NCBI GenBank assembly: GCA_025149125.1
Contig: CP102272.1
Location: forward strand, 2,418,001-2,482,000
Source of the DNA: [Clostridium] asparagiforme DSM 15981
GTDB taxonomy: Bacteria; Bacillota; Clostridia; Lachnospirales; Lachnospiraceae
Direction of reading: 5' to 3'
Length of the DNA: 64,000 bases
The notes under the pieces are model-generated. The model saw nothing but the letters and a program-made list of their open reading frames with translations. It was not told where the DNA came from and did no database searches. Position numbers and translations under genes: made by a program. Each line of letters begins with the position of its first letter. Positions within the stretch are counted from its first letter, which is position 1. Of this stretch, positions 32,726 through 41,212 are shown in pieces.

Positions 32726-33535
32726 ATGAAGAAAGTAGATGAGGCGACACAGGAGGAACGGCGGTATTTCCTCATCCGGTCGCTGTTGAGAGAGCGGCCT
32801 CAGTTCTGTAAAATGAGTATACCGGAGGACGGGGAGGAGCAGAAGCATCTGCTGCGCGCCCTGATGAACCAGCGCCGGCCGTCCCCGGCCCCGCCTGGGT
32901 TTCTGGATGTGCAGGACGCATATCTGAAGGAGGAAACGCTGCGCCGGGGGATCGTGGACTGCCGGGAGCTGGCTCCGGCGGGGGCGGAGGGAGTGAAGCG
33001 GCGGCTGTTTCTCTGGCAGGGGGATATTACCAGGCTGAAAGCCGACGCCATCGTGAACGCGGCCAACGAGGCCCTGCTGGGCTGCTTTATCCCCTGCCAT
33101 TCCTGCATCGACAACATCATCCATACCTGCGCCGGAGTCCAGCTGCGGCTGGCCTGCGACCGCCTGATGCGGGACCAGGGGCGCCCCGAACCCACGGGCC
33201 GGGCGAAGATCACCCCCGCCTTCAATCTGCCCAGCCGTTATGTGCTGCACACCGTGGGTCCGGTGATCACGGGCCCGCTGCGGGAGGAGGACTGCCGCCT
33301 GCTGGCTGGCTGTTACCGGTCCTGCCTGGAGCTGGCCGCGAAGAACGGCCTGAAATCCGTTGCGTTCTGCTGTATCTCCACCGGCGTGTTCCGCTTCCCG
33401 CAGGAAAGGGCCGCTGAAATCGCGGTGGAGACGGTGAAACAGTTCCTGGAACAGGACGATACGGTAGAGCAGGTGATTTTCGACGTGTTCACGGACCGGG
33501 ACCTGGAGCTCTACAGGAGACAGCTGGAAAAGTGA
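32726..33535 (+). CDS. Zinc-type macrodomain protein-ADP-ribose hydrolase
   Basis: Macrodomain protein of 269 residues, the likely eraser for the ADP-ribose written by the adjacent sirtuin. An N-terminal extension of about 90 residues precedes the macrodomain, which begins LFLWQGDITRLKADAIVNAA. The segment PCHSCIDNIIHTCAG (residues 123-137) carries C124, H125, C127 and H133, candidate zinc ligands typical of macrodomains paired with class M sirtuins. CCISTGVFRFP is the second ADP-ribose loop. Ribosome site GGAGG. Third and last gene of the operon. Confidence 0.9.
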   Translation: MKKVDEATQEERRYFLIRSLLRERPQFCKMSIPEDGEEQKHLLRALMNQRRPSPAPPGFLDVQDAYLKEETLRRGIVDCRELAPAGAEGVKRRLFLWQGDITRLKADAIVNAANEALLGCFIPCHSCIDNIIHTCAGVQLRLACDRLMRDQGRPEPTGRAKITPAFNLPSRYVLHTVGPVITGPLREEDCRLLAGCYRSCLELAAKNGLKSVAFCCISTGVFRFPQERAAEIAVETVKQFLEQDDTVEQVIFDVFTDRDLELYRRQLEK

Positions 33536-33880
33536 GAAATTTAACGAACCACGCCGCGCCGAGGCGGCGGTCTGCGCAGCGGACGGTTGTTTTAGCGGCC
33601 GATCCGCCGGTATCATGCCGCCGGTGGCGCGCCGCCCGTCCGGAGCGCCCAGATGGATTCAACAAAAGGTCCGCCCGGCCTGCCGGATCAGTAGGCGAAA
33701 AGCTCCTGTCCAGGCGGCTTTCACGCTGCCCGGCCCAACCGCTGCAAGTAATTGTGGTGGTTTTTTTGCGCCCTTGCGGAAGAAAATTATAAAAATTTAC
33801 AAAAGTGTTGGGAGTCCGACAGACATCATCCGCCAAGCCTGTTATAATTTTAACTAGCAAAAGGAATCGAGGTGGAGAGA
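33536..33880. other. Gap with a promoter for the NhaC gene
   Basis: This 345-bp stretch is GC-rich in its first 200 bp and A+T-rich afterwards. I see no gene or convincing terminator. Near its end a promoter is visible: CAGACA (33820-33825), 17 bp, TATAAT (33843-33848), 33 bp before the next start codon. Confidence 0.6.
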
Positions 33881-35341
33881 ATGAAAGCGGAGGAACCGAA
33901 GTTAAAATTCTGGGGAAGTCCGGCGTTCGCCATGCTGCCCTTTGGGCTGTACATACTCCTGGGCGGCATATTTTCGGTGGGATATCACTATTATTCAATG
34001 AAGGGTCTGATCTTTGCGGCTGTGATCTCCCTGCTGGCCGGATTTTTCGTCTGCAGGAACAAGGGGAAATATTGGGACTCCGTGGTTCACGGCCTGGCCC
34101 AGTACGGGAATTCCAGACTGATCTTTATTTTCCTGATCATCGGCATTTTCTCAAAAATGATGAACACCGGAAAGATCGGAAACGGTTTCATCTGGCTGAG
34201 TTTAAATCTGGGAATCCGGGGAAGCGCCTTCGTTGTGTTCAGCTTCCTGGCATCGGCGGTGATCTCCATGGGAGCGGGTGCGCCCATCGCGGCGCTGTTT
34301 GCGGTGATCCCCATTTTCTATCCGCCGGGGATTCTTCTGGGAGCCAGCCCGGCCATGCTGACCGGAGCGCTGATCAGCGGCATTTTCTTCGGGGACGCTT
34401 TATCCCCCAGCTCCCAGGTGATCAACACCACGGTGATGATCCAGCACGACAAGGCCACGGGGAAGCCGGCTGAACTTCTGGCCACGCTGCGGCAGAGAAC
34501 CCCCTACATTCTGTTAGCCGGTGCGGCGGCCATGGTGATTTTCTTCATCTTCGGCGCGCAGGGCGGAACCATGGGGGATATGGCCGAGATCGAGGCGTTT
34601 TCCCAGGCAAAGGGTCTGCTCATGCTGATTCCCATCGCGGTGCTGCTGGCCATCTGCTTTAAGACGGGAAACTTGTTTGTGGGACTGTCCTTCGCCATTG
34701 TGACCGGCCTGGTTGTGGGCCTTCTTGGCGGACTGTTCACATTTTCGGATATCGTATCCATCGACTATGCAACATCGGGGTTAAAGGGAATGATCTTCGA
34801 GGGCATTTACGGCATGCTGGACGTGGCGGTTTCCACCATCCTGCTGTACGGTCTGATCGCGGTGGCGGTGGACGGCGGAATGCTGGAGAAGTGCTGCAAC
34901 TGGATTCTGTCCCGGAAATTCACCGGCACCAAGCGGGGAGCCGAAGCCGTGCTCATGGGCGGAACCATTGTGATCAACATTCTGCTGGCGGGCTGCGTGC
35001 TTCCGTCCATCCTGATGTTCGGGGATATGGCGGACCGGATCGGGCAGGAGAGCGGCATTTCGCCGGAGCGCAGAAGTATTCTCCTGACGGCCAACGCCAC
35101 CAACTTCAGCTCCATCGTCCCAATTAACAGCGCCTTTGTCATGGGGAGCGTGACCATCATCAACGAGATGGTGCAGAATCACAGCTATCTGCCCCATGTG
35201 ACGCCGTTCGCAATCTTCTGCTGTTCCTTCTACTGTCTGATTCTCACGGGAATCTGCGTGTTCTGGGTGGCGACCGGAATAGGACGGGAGCCGGGAAGGA
35301 TGAAGAAGATGGGTAAAATTTCGGCAACCAATCATGTATAA
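33881..35341 (+). CDS. NhaC family Na+/H+ antiporter-like transporter
   Basis: Polytopic membrane protein (486 residues, about 12 helices) of the NhaC ion-transporter superfamily, exchanging cations or organic anions for protons. Characteristic stretches: MGAGAPIAALFAVIPIF with SGIFFGDALSPSSQVINTT, typical of the NhaC core, and a C-terminal repeat with TANATNFSSIVPINSAF. The ATG at 33881 (after GAGGTGGAG) is preferred over an in-frame GTG three codons upstream. It is followed 29 bp later by a thioredoxin reductase gene and may be co-transcribed with it. The true substrate is uncertain: family members also move malate/lactate or amino acids. Confidence 0.85.
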   Translation: MKAEEPKLKFWGSPAFAMLPFGLYILLGGIFSVGYHYYSMKGLIFAAVISLLAGFFVCRNKGKYWDSVVHGLAQYGNSRLIFIFLIIGIFSKMMNTGKIGNGFIWLSLNLGIRGSAFVVFSFLASAVISMGAGAPIAALFAVIPIFYPPGILLGASPAMLTGALISGIFFGDALSPSSQVINTTVMIQHDKATGKPAELLATLRQRTPYILLAGAAAMVIFFIFGAQGGTMGDMAEIEAFSQAKGLLMLIPIAVLLAICFKTGNLFVGLSFAIVTGLVVGLLGGLFTFSDIVSIDYATSGLKGMIFEGIYGMLDVAVSTILLYGLIAVAVDGGMLEKCCNWILSRKFTGTKRGAEAVLMGGTIVINILLAGCVLPSILMFGDMADRIGQESGISPERRSILLTANATNFSSIVPINSAFVMGSVTIINEMVQNHSYLPHVTPFAIFCCSFYCLILTGICVFWVATGIGREPGRMKKMGKISATNHV

Positions 35342-35370
35342 TCATTTTTTATAGATAGGAGATGGAATTT

Positions 35371-36549
35371 ATGGATTCAATTTATGATCTGATTATCGTC
35401 GGAGGCGGCCCTGCCGGTCTGTCGGCGGCCATCTACGCAGGAAGATCCGAGCGGCAGACCCTGCTTCTTGAGAAGGGAAGCTACGGCGGACGAATCAACG
35501 ATACCTACGAGATCCGCAACTATCCGGGCACCATTGTGGACAGCGGCCAGCACCTGATGGAGCGGTTCAGAGAGCACGCGGCCAGCCATCCCACGGTGGA
35601 GTTAAAGCGCACCACGGTGACAAAGATCCGCAAGGAAGGCGACCTGTTCGTGGTGGAAACCAAGCGCAGGGGGGATTTTAAAGCCCACAGCGTGGTCCTG
35701 GACCTGGGCACCCGCCCCAGGGAGCTGGGAATCAAAGGCGAGCAGGAATTTACCGGCCACGGCGTGGCTTACTGCGCTACCTGCGACGCGGAATTTTTCA
35801 AGGGCAAGGAGATTTATGTCCTGGGCGCAGGAGATCAGGCCATCGAGGAGTCGGATTACCTGACCGGCTTCGCCTCCAAGGTGACCATCATCGTGCTCCA
35901 CGAGAAGGGGCATCTGGATTGCAACGAGGTGGCGGCGGAGCACGCTTATAAGAACCCCAAGATCGATTTCGTGTGGAGCTCCACTGTGCAGGAGATTAAG
36001 GGGGGAGACCACGTAGAATCCCTGGTGTTAAAGAATGTGGACACCGGCGAGATCCGGGAGGTGAAGGCCGACGGACTGTTCTTCTTCGTGGGTATGGTTC
36101 CCCAGACCGAGATGGTTCGCGATATGGTGGAATGCGATCACAGCGGCTACATAAAGGTCAACGAGAAGATGGAGACAAATGTGCCCGGCCTGTACGCGGT
36201 GGGCGACTGTACCCAGACATTCCTTCGTCAGGTGATCACCTCGGCGGCGGACGGCGCGGTGGCGGCCGTGGCCTCGGAGCGGTATGTGAAGGAGTTAAAC
36301 CAGATTCAGGACATTTTAAGCCCGGAATCGGGAAATGTGGCGTTTTTGTTCTACAACCCCTACAGCAACGAGGAGATACAGGCGGTGGGCGAGCTGGAGA
36401 AGAAGCTGGCCGGCGACTGGAAGATATACCGTCAGGACATCACCCGGCAGAACCTTCTGTACCAGAATCTGAAGGTGGAGAAAACCGTGTCCGCGGCATT
36501 TTACCGGAACGGCGTGCTGGAAGAGGTGAAGGCGGCGGAGAACTGCTAA
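35371..36549 (+). CDS. Thioredoxin-disulfide reductase with an extra C-terminal domain
   Basis: FAD-dependent reductase of 392 residues. The FAD motif is IIVGGGPAGLSAAIYAGR; the redox-active CATCDAEFF (CxxC) has the order typical of low-molecular-weight thioredoxin reductases; the pyridine-nucleotide motif is VLGAGDQAIE (a modified GxGxxA); the C-terminal FAD motif is GLYAVGDCT. About 75 residues follow the normal end (about 318-392). They begin VAFLFYNPYSNEEIQAVGEL and look like a thioredoxin fold without a CxxC pair. Start 35371 has GGAG 9 nt upstream. The next gene encodes a protein with a real thioredoxin domain, so this pair may form its own reductase-thioredoxin system. Confidence 0.85.
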   Translation: MDSIYDLIIVGGGPAGLSAAIYAGRSERQTLLLEKGSYGGRINDTYEIRNYPGTIVDSGQHLMERFREHAASHPTVELKRTTVTKIRKEGDLFVVETKRRGDFKAHSVVLDLGTRPRELGIKGEQEFTGHGVAYCATCDAEFFKGKEIYVLGAGDQAIEESDYLTGFASKVTIIVLHEKGHLDCNEVAAEHAYKNPKIDFVWSSTVQEIKGGDHVESLVLKNVDTGEIREVKADGLFFFVGMVPQTEMVRDMVECDHSGYIKVNEKMETNVPGLYAVGDCTQTFLRQVITSAADGAVAAVASERYVKELNQIQDILSPESGNVAFLFYNPYSNEEIQAVGELEKKLAGDWKIYRQDITRQNLLYQNLKVEKTVSAAFYRNGVLEEVKAAENC

Positions 36550-36651
36550 ACACGCTGCCGCCGGTATTAAAAGCCGGAACATGAAGCGGCGCAAGCCGTG
36601 CAAACGGTGCAAATGGTCCGGAGCCAAAGGGCCGGGCCGCCCGGGAAGCTG

Positions 36652-36668
36652 AAAATCAAAATGATTTT
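36652..36668. promoter_or_regulatory. A+T-rich dyad before the arylsulfotransferase-thioredoxin gene
   Basis: AAAATCA-aaa-TGATTTT is a perfect 7-bp inverted repeat 40 bp before the start codon, within an A+T-rich promoter-like stretch. It is a candidate operator, perhaps for the Crp-type regulator encoded downstream at 38602; nothing proves this. Confidence 0.4.
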
Positions 36669-36708
36669 AAATTTATCATATTAAATATAGTTCAGGAGGA
36701 TATGAATT

Positions 36709-38517
36709 ATGGGACAACCACTTGTTTTTCCACACGGAGTTACAATTTACAACCCTGAGAAATGCTGGAGCGGGTACACCATCGTTCCGCTGATCAACGA
36801 CGGCGTGCTGCTGTTCGACATGAACGGAAATGAGATCCGCCGCTGGAATATGCACGCTATGCCGCCCAAGCTGCTGCCCGGCGGGTATGTGATGGGCCTT
36901 TCCGGTTACCGTCATCCCGACTACGGCATGCAGGACGGCGTGAACCTGATGGAGATCGACTACGACGGCAACATCGTGTGGGAATTCGACCATTTTGAAA
37001 ATATCGACGATCCGGGACGGGATCACCGCTGGATGGCCCGCCAGCACCACGACTACCAGAGAGAGGGCAACCCGGTTGGCTACTACGTGCCCGGCATGGA
37101 CGCCAAGCCTCTGGAGGGCAACACCTTAATTCTGGTGCACCAGACCATCCGCAACCCCAAGATTTCCGACAAGAAGTTGCTGGACGACGCCATGATCGAA
37201 GTGGACTGGGAGGGAAATATCCTTTGGAAATGGTCCATCAGCGAGCACTTTGACGAGCTGGGCTTCGACGAGGCCGCTAAGAACGTGCTCTTCCGCGATC
37301 CCAACATGCGCTCCTCCGACGGAGGCGTGGGCGACTACCTGCACGTGAACTGTATGAGCTACTTAGGGCCGAACAAGTGGTACGACCAGGGCGACATGCG
37401 CTTTAAACCCGACAACATCATTTTCGACTGCCGCGAGGCCAACATCCTGGCGATCCTGGACAAGGAGACCGGCAAGATCGTATGGCGCATCGGACCGGAC
37501 TTCAACGCCACCCCGGAGCTTAAGAAGCTGGGCTGGATCATCGGCCAGCATCATTTCCACATGATCCCCAAGGGGCTTCCGGGCGAAGGAAACCTGATGG
37601 TATTTGACAACGGCGGCTGGGGCGGCTACGGCGTTCCCAACCCGGCGGCACCCATCGGCGCCAAGAACGCCCACAGGGATTACAGCCGGGTGCTGGAGTT
37701 CAACCCCATCACTCTGGAGATCGTCTGGAAGGTGACGCCCAAGGAGCTGGGCCACGCCATCCCTACGGACGCCAGCAAGTTCTACAGTCCCTATGTCAGC
37801 AGCGCACAGCGTCTGCCAAACGGCAACACCCTGATCACCGAGGGCTCCGACGGCCGTCTGATCGAGGTGACGCCGGACCACGAGATCGTCTGGGAGTGGA
37901 TTTCCCCGTACTACACCCACAACGAGAAGGGACCGAAGAACAACATGATTTACCGGGCTTACCGCTATCCCTACAGCTATGTGCCCCAGGAGCCGACCCC
38001 TGTGGAGGTGGAAATCAAGCCCATCGACAACGTGACCTACCGCGTTCCCGGCGCAGGCGCCTTCGGAGCGAAAAAAATCATTGATATTCCCGGAACTTTG
38101 CCGTATTATCAAGATGTAGCCCTCTGTGTGGCAACGGACGACGAGGAGGACGTGACCAAGCGGGAGAAGGTATTCCAGGTTGACACCTCCTTCTTCAAGC
38201 CGGTGACCATCTCCACCTGGAACGACGAAGTGCTGAAGGTGAAAGACAAACCGGTGCTGGTGCTCTTCGGAGCGGAGCGCTGCACACACTGTAAGGCCCT
38301 GCACCCGGTTCTGGAGGAAGCGCTGAAGGAAGAGTATGAGGGACAGTACGAGATCCGCTACGTGGACGTGGACGCCAACCAGGATCTGGTGGACACCTGT
38401 CACATCGGAGGAATCCCGGTGGTGGCGATCTTCAAGAACGGAGAGGAAGTACAGCGGTTCAACGGCGAGAAGGATTACGACGACCTTTGCGACATTCTGG
38501 ATAAACCGCTGGCATAA
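36709..38517 (+). CDS. Arylsulfotransferase-like beta-propeller fused to thioredoxin
   Basis: A 602-residue fusion. Residues about 1-440 resemble the arylsulfotransferase (ASST) propeller family: repeated blade motifs of the type DYDGNIVWEFDH, DWEGNILWKWSI and TLEIVWKVTP, the histidine-bearing segments YLHVNCMSY and IIGQHHFHMIP (candidate catalytic histidines), and SAQRLPNGNTLITEG. The last about 105 residues are a thioredoxin domain with an active-site CTHC and the cis-proline loop GGIPVVAIF. No signal peptide is present, whereas known ASST enzymes are periplasmic, so this is predicted cytoplasmic. The thioredoxin reductase gene lies just upstream. Whether it moves sulfate between phenols is untested. 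Confidence 0.75.
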   Translation: MGQPLVFPHGVTIYNPEKCWSGYTIVPLINDGVLLFDMNGNEIRRWNMHAMPPKLLPGGYVMGLSGYRHPDYGMQDGVNLMEIDYDGNIVWEFDHFENIDDPGRDHRWMARQHHDYQREGNPVGYYVPGMDAKPLEGNTLILVHQTIRNPKISDKKLLDDAMIEVDWEGNILWKWSISEHFDELGFDEAAKNVLFRDPNMRSSDGGVGDYLHVNCMSYLGPNKWYDQGDMRFKPDNIIFDCREANILAILDKETGKIVWRIGPDFNATPELKKLGWIIGQHHFHMIPKGLPGEGNLMVFDNGGWGGYGVPNPAAPIGAKNAHRDYSRVLEFNPITLEIVWKVTPKELGHAIPTDASKFYSPYVSSAQRLPNGNTLITEGSDGRLIEVTPDHEIVWEWISPYYTHNEKGPKNNMIYRAYRYPYSYVPQEPTPVEVEIKPIDNVTYRVPGAGAFGAKKIIDIPGTLPYYQDVALCVATDDEEDVTKREKVFQVDTSFFKPVTISTWNDEVLKVKDKPVLVLFGAERCTHCKALHPVLEEALKEEYEGQYEIRYVDVDANQDLVDTCHIGGIPVVAIFKNGEEVQRFNGEKDYDDLCDILDKPLA

Positions 38518-38547
38518 GATTAAGATAAGGAAATGAGTTAGAGGCGA

Positions 38548-38577
38548 AGAGGAGCTGTTTTTGACAGCCCCTCTTTG
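38548..38577 (+). terminator. Terminator after the ASST-thioredoxin gene
   Basis: AGAGGAGCTG (38548-38557) pairs with CAGCCCCTCT (38565-38574, one mismatch), followed by a short T-run. Leaves the Crp gene as the start of the next unit, or allows partial read-through. Confidence 0.65.
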
Positions 38578-38601
38578 TGGCACGTTCAGGGAGGTTTTTG
38601 T

Positions 38602-39273
38602 ATGCATGATTATTTTACAATAACTGGGAATTCTTGCAGGATTCCCTTTGCGGATCTGTGCAGGAGGGATGTCAGATACCAGTCCTATTTTACAAAAAAG
38701 GAGTATCAGGGCTCACAGTGCATTCACCCGCAGGGGACGAAGATCAACCATTTCGGCATCGTGGTGTCCGGAATCCTGAAAGCGGTGGACAATACCCTGG
38801 ACGGGACGGAGATGTGTCACGCCTATTTTGAACCCAAGGATATTTTCCCGGAATTTCTCTACTTTTCCGGGGAGCGCTATTACACGTATTCGCTGTATGC
38901 GGAGAAGAAATCCACGGTGATCTGGGTGCCGGTCTGCGTGATGGAGGAGATGCTCTCCAAGGACCAGCAGCTGATGTACGCGCTGCTGCTCTACATATCC
39001 CAGCGGGGGCTGAAAAACCAGCTGTATCTCCACTGCCTCAATTACCAGACCATCCGGGAACGGGTGGCTTACTGGATTGTGGGAATGAACAATTTGACCC
39101 CCAACGAGGCGGTTCACATGCCCTGTTCCCAGGCTGTGCTGGCTAACATGCTCCACGTGAGCCGGGCTTCCCTGAATCAGGAGCTGAAGCTGATGGAGAA
39201 GGAAGGCTTTTTTAAGATTGTGAAGAAAGAGATGCGCGAGGTGGATATGGCGCGTTTAAACGAGCTGCTGTGA
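38602..39273 (+). CDS. Crp/Fnr family transcriptional regulator
   Basis: Regulator of 223 residues with an N-terminal cyclic-nucleotide-binding-type beta-barrel (about 10-140, including GIVVSGILKAVDNTLDG) and a C-terminal winged helix whose recognition helix is in QAVLANMLHVSRASLNQEL. The usual cAMP-binding arginine signature is not obvious and there is no Fnr-type cysteine set, so the effector is unknown. The start follows GGGAGG. The MerR gene begins 13 bp after its stop, so the two regulators are co-transcribed. Confidence 0.85.
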   Translation: MHDYFTITGNSCRIPFADLCRRDVRYQSYFTKKEYQGSQCIHPQGTKINHFGIVVSGILKAVDNTLDGTEMCHAYFEPKDIFPEFLYFSGERYYTYSLYAEKKSTVIWVPVCVMEEMLSKDQQLMYALLLYISQRGLKNQLYLHCLNYQTIRERVAYWIVGMNNLTPNEAVHMPCSQAVLANMLHVSRASLNQELKLMEKEGFFKIVKKEMREVDMARLNELL

Positions 39274-39286
39274 AGGGGAGGTACAA

Positions 39287-39664
39287 ATGACGATCAAAGA
39301 GGTAAGCGAACAGTACGATATTTCAGCGGACACCCTGCGCTATTACGAGCGCATCGGGCTGATTCCGCCGGTGCCCAGGACGCAGAGCGGGATCCGGGAT
39401 TACGACGAGGCCTCCTGCCGCTGGGTGAATCTGATGAAATGCTTCCGCAAGGCTGGCGTCCAGATCGAGGCGCTGATCGAGTATGTGGCGCTGTTTCGGG
39501 AGGGGGATCACACCGAGGCGGCCCGCAAGGCGATATTGGTGGAGCAGCGGGAACAGCTGGTGAAACGCATGGCCCAGATGCAGGAGTCCCTGGACCTGCT
39601 GGATCACAAGATTGAGAACTATGAGCGGGGCAGCGTGCAGGTGGAACGGCAGATGAAGCGTTAG
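39287..39664 (+). CDS. MerR family regulator, AdhR/NmlR-like
   Basis: DNA-distorting activator of 125 residues: the MerR helix-turn-helix MTIKEVSEQYDISADTLRYY is followed by ERIGLIPPVPRTQSGIRDY, then a dimerisation coiled coil. A cysteine falls exactly at position 52 (NLMKC), the position of the thiol used by Bacillus AdhR to sense aldehydes. Two promoters with the matching 19-bp spacer and CTT-N12-AAG dyad occur in this window at 50942-50972 and 57760-57790, so it is the natural candidate to activate those genes. Ribosome site GGGGAGG. Distal gene of the Crp-MerR pair. Confidence 0.88.
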   Translation: MTIKEVSEQYDISADTLRYYERIGLIPPVPRTQSGIRDYDEASCRWVNLMKCFRKAGVQIEALIEYVALFREGDHTEAARKAILVEQREQLVKRMAQMQESLDLLDHKIENYERGSVQVERQMKR

Positions 39665-39675
39665 GGCAAAAAGAA

Positions 39676-39698
39676 AATCAAAATACAGTGTTTTGATT
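39676..39698. promoter_or_regulatory. Dyad AATCAAAA-N7-TTTTGATT
   Basis: A perfect 8-bp inverted repeat just after the MerR stop and 80 bp before the cell-wall-binding protein gene. With the following AAAAAAG it could be a weak terminator for the Crp-MerR unit or an operator for the next gene. Confidence 0.4.
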
Positions 39699-39777
39699 GA
39701 AAAAAGTCAGAAAAAAGTTATGATTTTATAACATTTTTCAGGTATTATAAAAAGAAAAGGGAAGGAGAGGGCAACGT

Positions 39778-40803
39778 ATGAGGGGGACAAAGGGCGTGGC
39801 CGCCTGCCTGCTCGCGGCGGCATTGACTGCGGCGCTGCCATGTTCGGCAATGGCGGCCAGCGGAACCAAGATCACCAGCATTTCCCTGCACATTGATTCG
39901 GAAATTACAGCGGGGGACAGCAGTTCGGATGTGCGCGTGACCACCAATTCCAGCCGTTACGATGTGGATGAGGTGGAGGTCACCAACGAGCCGAGGGACG
40001 AGTGGGAGGGCCGGGATAAGCCCAAGCTGAAGGTCACCCTGACGGCGGGGGACCGGTACTATTTTCCGTCCAGCGGCCTGACCAAGAGCGACGTGGACTT
40101 GAGCGGGGACGACGGCAAGGTGACTTCCGTCAGCAGGTCCGGCTCCTACACGTTCTACGTCAACATCACCCTGGATGCGCTGGACGACGACAACGATTAT
40201 GATCTGTACGTGGACGGCCTGGAATGGGACGAATCCGACGGCAACGCTTATTGGGATGACGCCGAGGACGCCAAGCGGTACGAGGTGCGCCTTTACCGGG
40301 GCGGCAACTCGGTCACATCCGTCGTTTCCACCTCCGATACCAGCTATGATTTTTCCAGCCATTTCACCCAGAGCGGATACTATTATTTCCGGGTGCGCGG
40401 CGTCTACAACGCCTCCAACAAGGGCAGCTGGGAGGAGTCGGATGAGCGGTATGTGAGCTCGTCGGAGGCAGCGGATATCCGGCGCAACGCAAGGAACACC
40501 TCCAGCAGCCCAACAAGCTCCACCAGCCCCAGCACTTCCGGCGGCCCGGGGGTTTACTCGGGGGCGTGGCTGAGGGACAACGTGGGCTGGTGGTACTGCA
40601 ACGCTGATAAGAGCTATACCACCAACAACTGGCAGTATATCAACAATTACTGGTATTTCTTCGATGAGCGGGGATATATGAAGACCGGATGGATTCTCTG
40701 GAATGGGAAATGGTATTACTGCTGCGAGAACGGGGAGATGCTGCACGACACGACTACGCCGGATGGGTATTATGTGGGGAGTGATGGGGCGTGGGTGCAG
40801 TGA
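39778..40803 (+). CDS. Secreted protein with C-terminal cell-wall (choline-binding-type) repeats
   Basis: Exported protein of 341 residues: signal peptide with an AMA-A cleavage site (about residue 26); a beta-rich, Ser/Thr/Asp-rich middle part with a possible fibronectin-like segment (KRYEVRLYRGGNSV about 165-230); a Ser/Pro/Thr linker; and aromatic Trp/Gly cell-wall-binding repeats (GWWYCNADKSYTTNNWQYIN, YWYFFDERGYMKTGWILWNG, GYYVGSDGAWVQ). Such repeats fix proteins to wall polymers. Ribosome site GGAGAGGG. Its last ten bases plus stop overlap (TGGGTGCAGT, 40792-40801) recur twice in the A+T-rich island that begins right after it. Confidence 0.85.
   Translation: MRGTKGVAACLLAAALTAALPCSAMAASGTKITSISLHIDSEITAGDSSSDVRVTTNSSRYDVDEVEVTNEPRDEWEGRDKPKLKVTLTAGDRYYFPSSGLTKSDVDLSGDDGKVTSVSRSGSYTFYVNITLDALDDDNDYDLYVDGLEWDESDGNAYWDDAEDAKRYEVRLYRGGNSVTSVVSTSDTSYDFSSHFTQSGYYYFRVRGVYNASNKGSWEESDERYVSSSEAADIRRNARNTSSSPTSSTSPSTSGGPGVYSGAWLRDNVGWWYCNADKSYTTNNWQYINNYWYFFDERGYMKTGWILWNGKWYYCCENGEMLHDTTTPDGYYVGSDGAWVQ
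40792..40801 (+). repeat. Direct repeat copy A (TGGGTGCAGT) at the end of the cell-wall gene
   Basis: The ten bases TGGGTGCAGT code for the last residues (WVQ) and stop of the resident gene. They recur inside the longer copies B (41780-41802) and C (43666-43688) and mark the left boundary of the A+T-rich island. Confidence 0.7.
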
Positions 40804-40828
40804 ATTTGACGAAATTTGATAAATATGG

Positions 40829-40866
40829 AAAGGTGTGAAGAAAATTTCTTTACGCCTTTTCTTTTG
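40829..40866 (+). terminator. Terminator of the cell-wall-binding protein gene
   Basis: AAAGGTGTGAAGAA pairs with TTCTTTACGCCTTT (two G-T pairs), with the loop between, followed by TCTTTTGG. Lies just inside the A+T-rich island. Confidence 0.7.
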
Positions 40867-41032
40867 GTTATTTTTCTTGTATAATAATTGAAAGCGATTA
40901 TGATGAATTTGTTAGTATGATATCCTCCTGGTCGCCATCTGTGGAGGTAGTGTGGATTGAAGGGCTGAAGGAGTCAATCGATAGGACATTCAGATTTTCT
41001 TCTGTTTTTAGAGGTAGAAGGAGGCACATTTT

Positions 41033-41212
41033 ATGTTGAAAGCCGAAGCTGCAAAGAAATTATATGAAGAATGTAAAGATATGGATATAGATGAAACTAT
41101 GGAACTGGTCTTAAATGCGGAGACTGAAGAGGAACAAGACTTTTTCTCTATGTTAAGTGATTATATTTTGCAAAGAAAGCAAAAAAAAGTGATAGCCCAA
41201 AAGAGGTTTTGA
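41033..41212 (+). CDS. Small antitoxin candidate for the zeta-type toxin
   Basis: A 59-codon gene with a strong ribosome site (AAGGAGGCAC 8 nt before ATG). The product starts MLKAEAAKKLYEECKD and is acidic and helical in the middle (EETEEEQDFF-like run of acidic residues) with a basic tail. Its stop is followed without gap by the ATG of the zeta-type kinase gene, the usual order antitoxin then toxin, so the pair is translationally coupled. I recognise no named antitoxin family. A+T-rich base use, unlike the neighbours outside 40.8-44.3 kb. A weak promoter (TATAAT at about 40879) lies upstream. Confidence 0.7.
   Translation: MLKAEAAKKLYEECKDMDIDETMELVLNAETEEEQDFFSMLSDYILQRKQKKVIAQKRF

Noticed and set aside
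36652..39698. Treating the two A+T-rich dyads (36652 and 39676) as one operator type
   Set aside because: They share AATCA/TGATT arms but have spacings of 3 and 13 bp between them, so a common binding protein is not supported.
40917..41039. Forty-codon frame just before the antitoxin gene
   Set aside because: No ribosome site and overlap with the antitoxin start; it could be a gene remnant but cannot be supported.
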